DNA from: CAYZUC01 sp964481705
GTDB taxonomy: Bacteria; Bacillota; Clostridia; Lachnospirales; Lachnospiraceae
Length of the DNA stretch: 29,951 nucleotides
NCBI GenBank assembly: GCA_964481705.1
Contig: CAYZUC010000029.1
Span: 1 to 29,951 of the forward strand
Direction: 5' to 3'
How positions within the stretch are numbered: position 1 is the first letter of the stretch; each line of letters starts with the position of its first letter. Positions 29,792-29,951 of this stretch are shown piece by piece. A model generated the notes under the pieces. It did not search any database and was not told the origin of the DNA. It worked only from the letters and a program-made list of their open reading frames with translations. The position numbers and the translations under genes were made by a program.

Positions 29792-29951
29792 CTTTTATCT
29801 AATTATGATATCATAAGCAAATGAAACATTTAGGACCACTATAATAAAAGTAGTGCTTCTTAGGTTTATTGGGACCTTTAACTCACATTGATTATTTATG
29901 GTTCATCGCAGTAGCCGGTTATGGTCCGGTTGCACTGGTTTTGTGCATTTT
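29792..29951 (+). other. Right-edge stretch with possible decayed start of a rightward membrane gene
   Basis: The 29588-29951 stretch holds no clear gene besides the short ORF at 29630-29791. On the plus strand an ATG at 29821 gives only MKHLGPL before a stop. After a TAG at 29851, a frame reads LGLLGPLTHIDYLWFIAVAGYGPVALVLCI to the window edge. This looks like a membrane segment but lacks a start codon with a ribosome site. It could be a frameshifted gene start. Confidence 0.25.

Noticed and set aside
1..29951. CRISPR array, tRNA, rRNA, insertion sequence or prophage
   Set aside because: No regularly spaced repeats, no cloverleaf or rRNA sequence recognised, and no transposase, integrase or phage structural protein among the frames.

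Overview
The window reads as chromosomal DNA from a low-GC Gram-positive anaerobe. The best guess is a gut-type clostridium of the Lachnospiraceae, inferred from strong AGGAGG ribosome sites, AT-rich sigma-A promoters, a NiCo riboswitch, Get3d/ArsA-like ATPases, and CPBP and MATE proteins. Almost every gene lies on the minus strand; the exceptions are a cupin gene (2639), a MATE exporter (13733) and a partial antiporter at the left edge. I see no rRNA, tRNA, CRISPR array, phage module or transposase.

Layout. 1-3.8 kb: end of a cation:proton antiporter, a chemoreceptor with an unusual leader (promoter, immediate terminator-like hairpin, dispersed repeat), then a cupin gene converging on an AraC regulator. 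3.8-7.4 kb: a small cysteine-containing protein, then a MarR-led operon with two tandem ArsA/Get3-family ATPases, each ending in an HSP20-like domain and separated by a 74-residue helical protein. 7.5-11.7 kb: an acetyltransferase, then a DUF2087 gene, a GH43 glycosidase broken by one in-frame stop, a PlsC-like acyltransferase and a PNPOx-like flavoprotein, closely packed or overlapping. 11.7-15.1 kb: an SPFH/ribbon-helix-helix pair, and a PadR/MATE divergent pair with two identical 17-bp operators. 15.1-18 kb: a GIY-YIG protein, a flavodoxin-fold protein, an acetyltransferase and a CDF metal exporter preceded by a clear NiCo (czcD) riboswitch. 18-21.9 kb: reductive pyrimidine catabolism, with a PreA-type dihydropyrimidine dehydrogenase carrying an added N-terminal cysteine-rich region, dihydropyrimidinase HydA and an MBL-fold hydrolase. 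22-29.6 kb: two CPBP membrane proteases, small-molecule enzymes (Pat-type GNAT, flavodoxin-like reductase, PhzF, methyltransferase, SnoaL-like, beta-lactamase-fold hydrolase) and a MazEF module.

Most notable. (1) A 77-bp repeat occurs three times in the same orientation, each time just upstream of a start codon (chemoreceptor, acetyltransferase, hydA). Two copies are 76/77 identical and supply the Shine-Dalgarno of the next gene; the repeat also contains an in-frame mini-ORF that creates false N-terminal extensions. (2) Two unrelated-looking genes, DUF2087 and GIY-YIG, share the same promoter architecture: a 13-bp palindrome CTACGnnnCGTAG exactly 1 bp upstream of a TTGTnn-17-TATACT promoter. 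(3) The tandem Get3d-like operon has a shared putative operator before marR and before the first ATPase gene. (4) A glycosidase is interrupted by a single CAA-to-TAA type stop.
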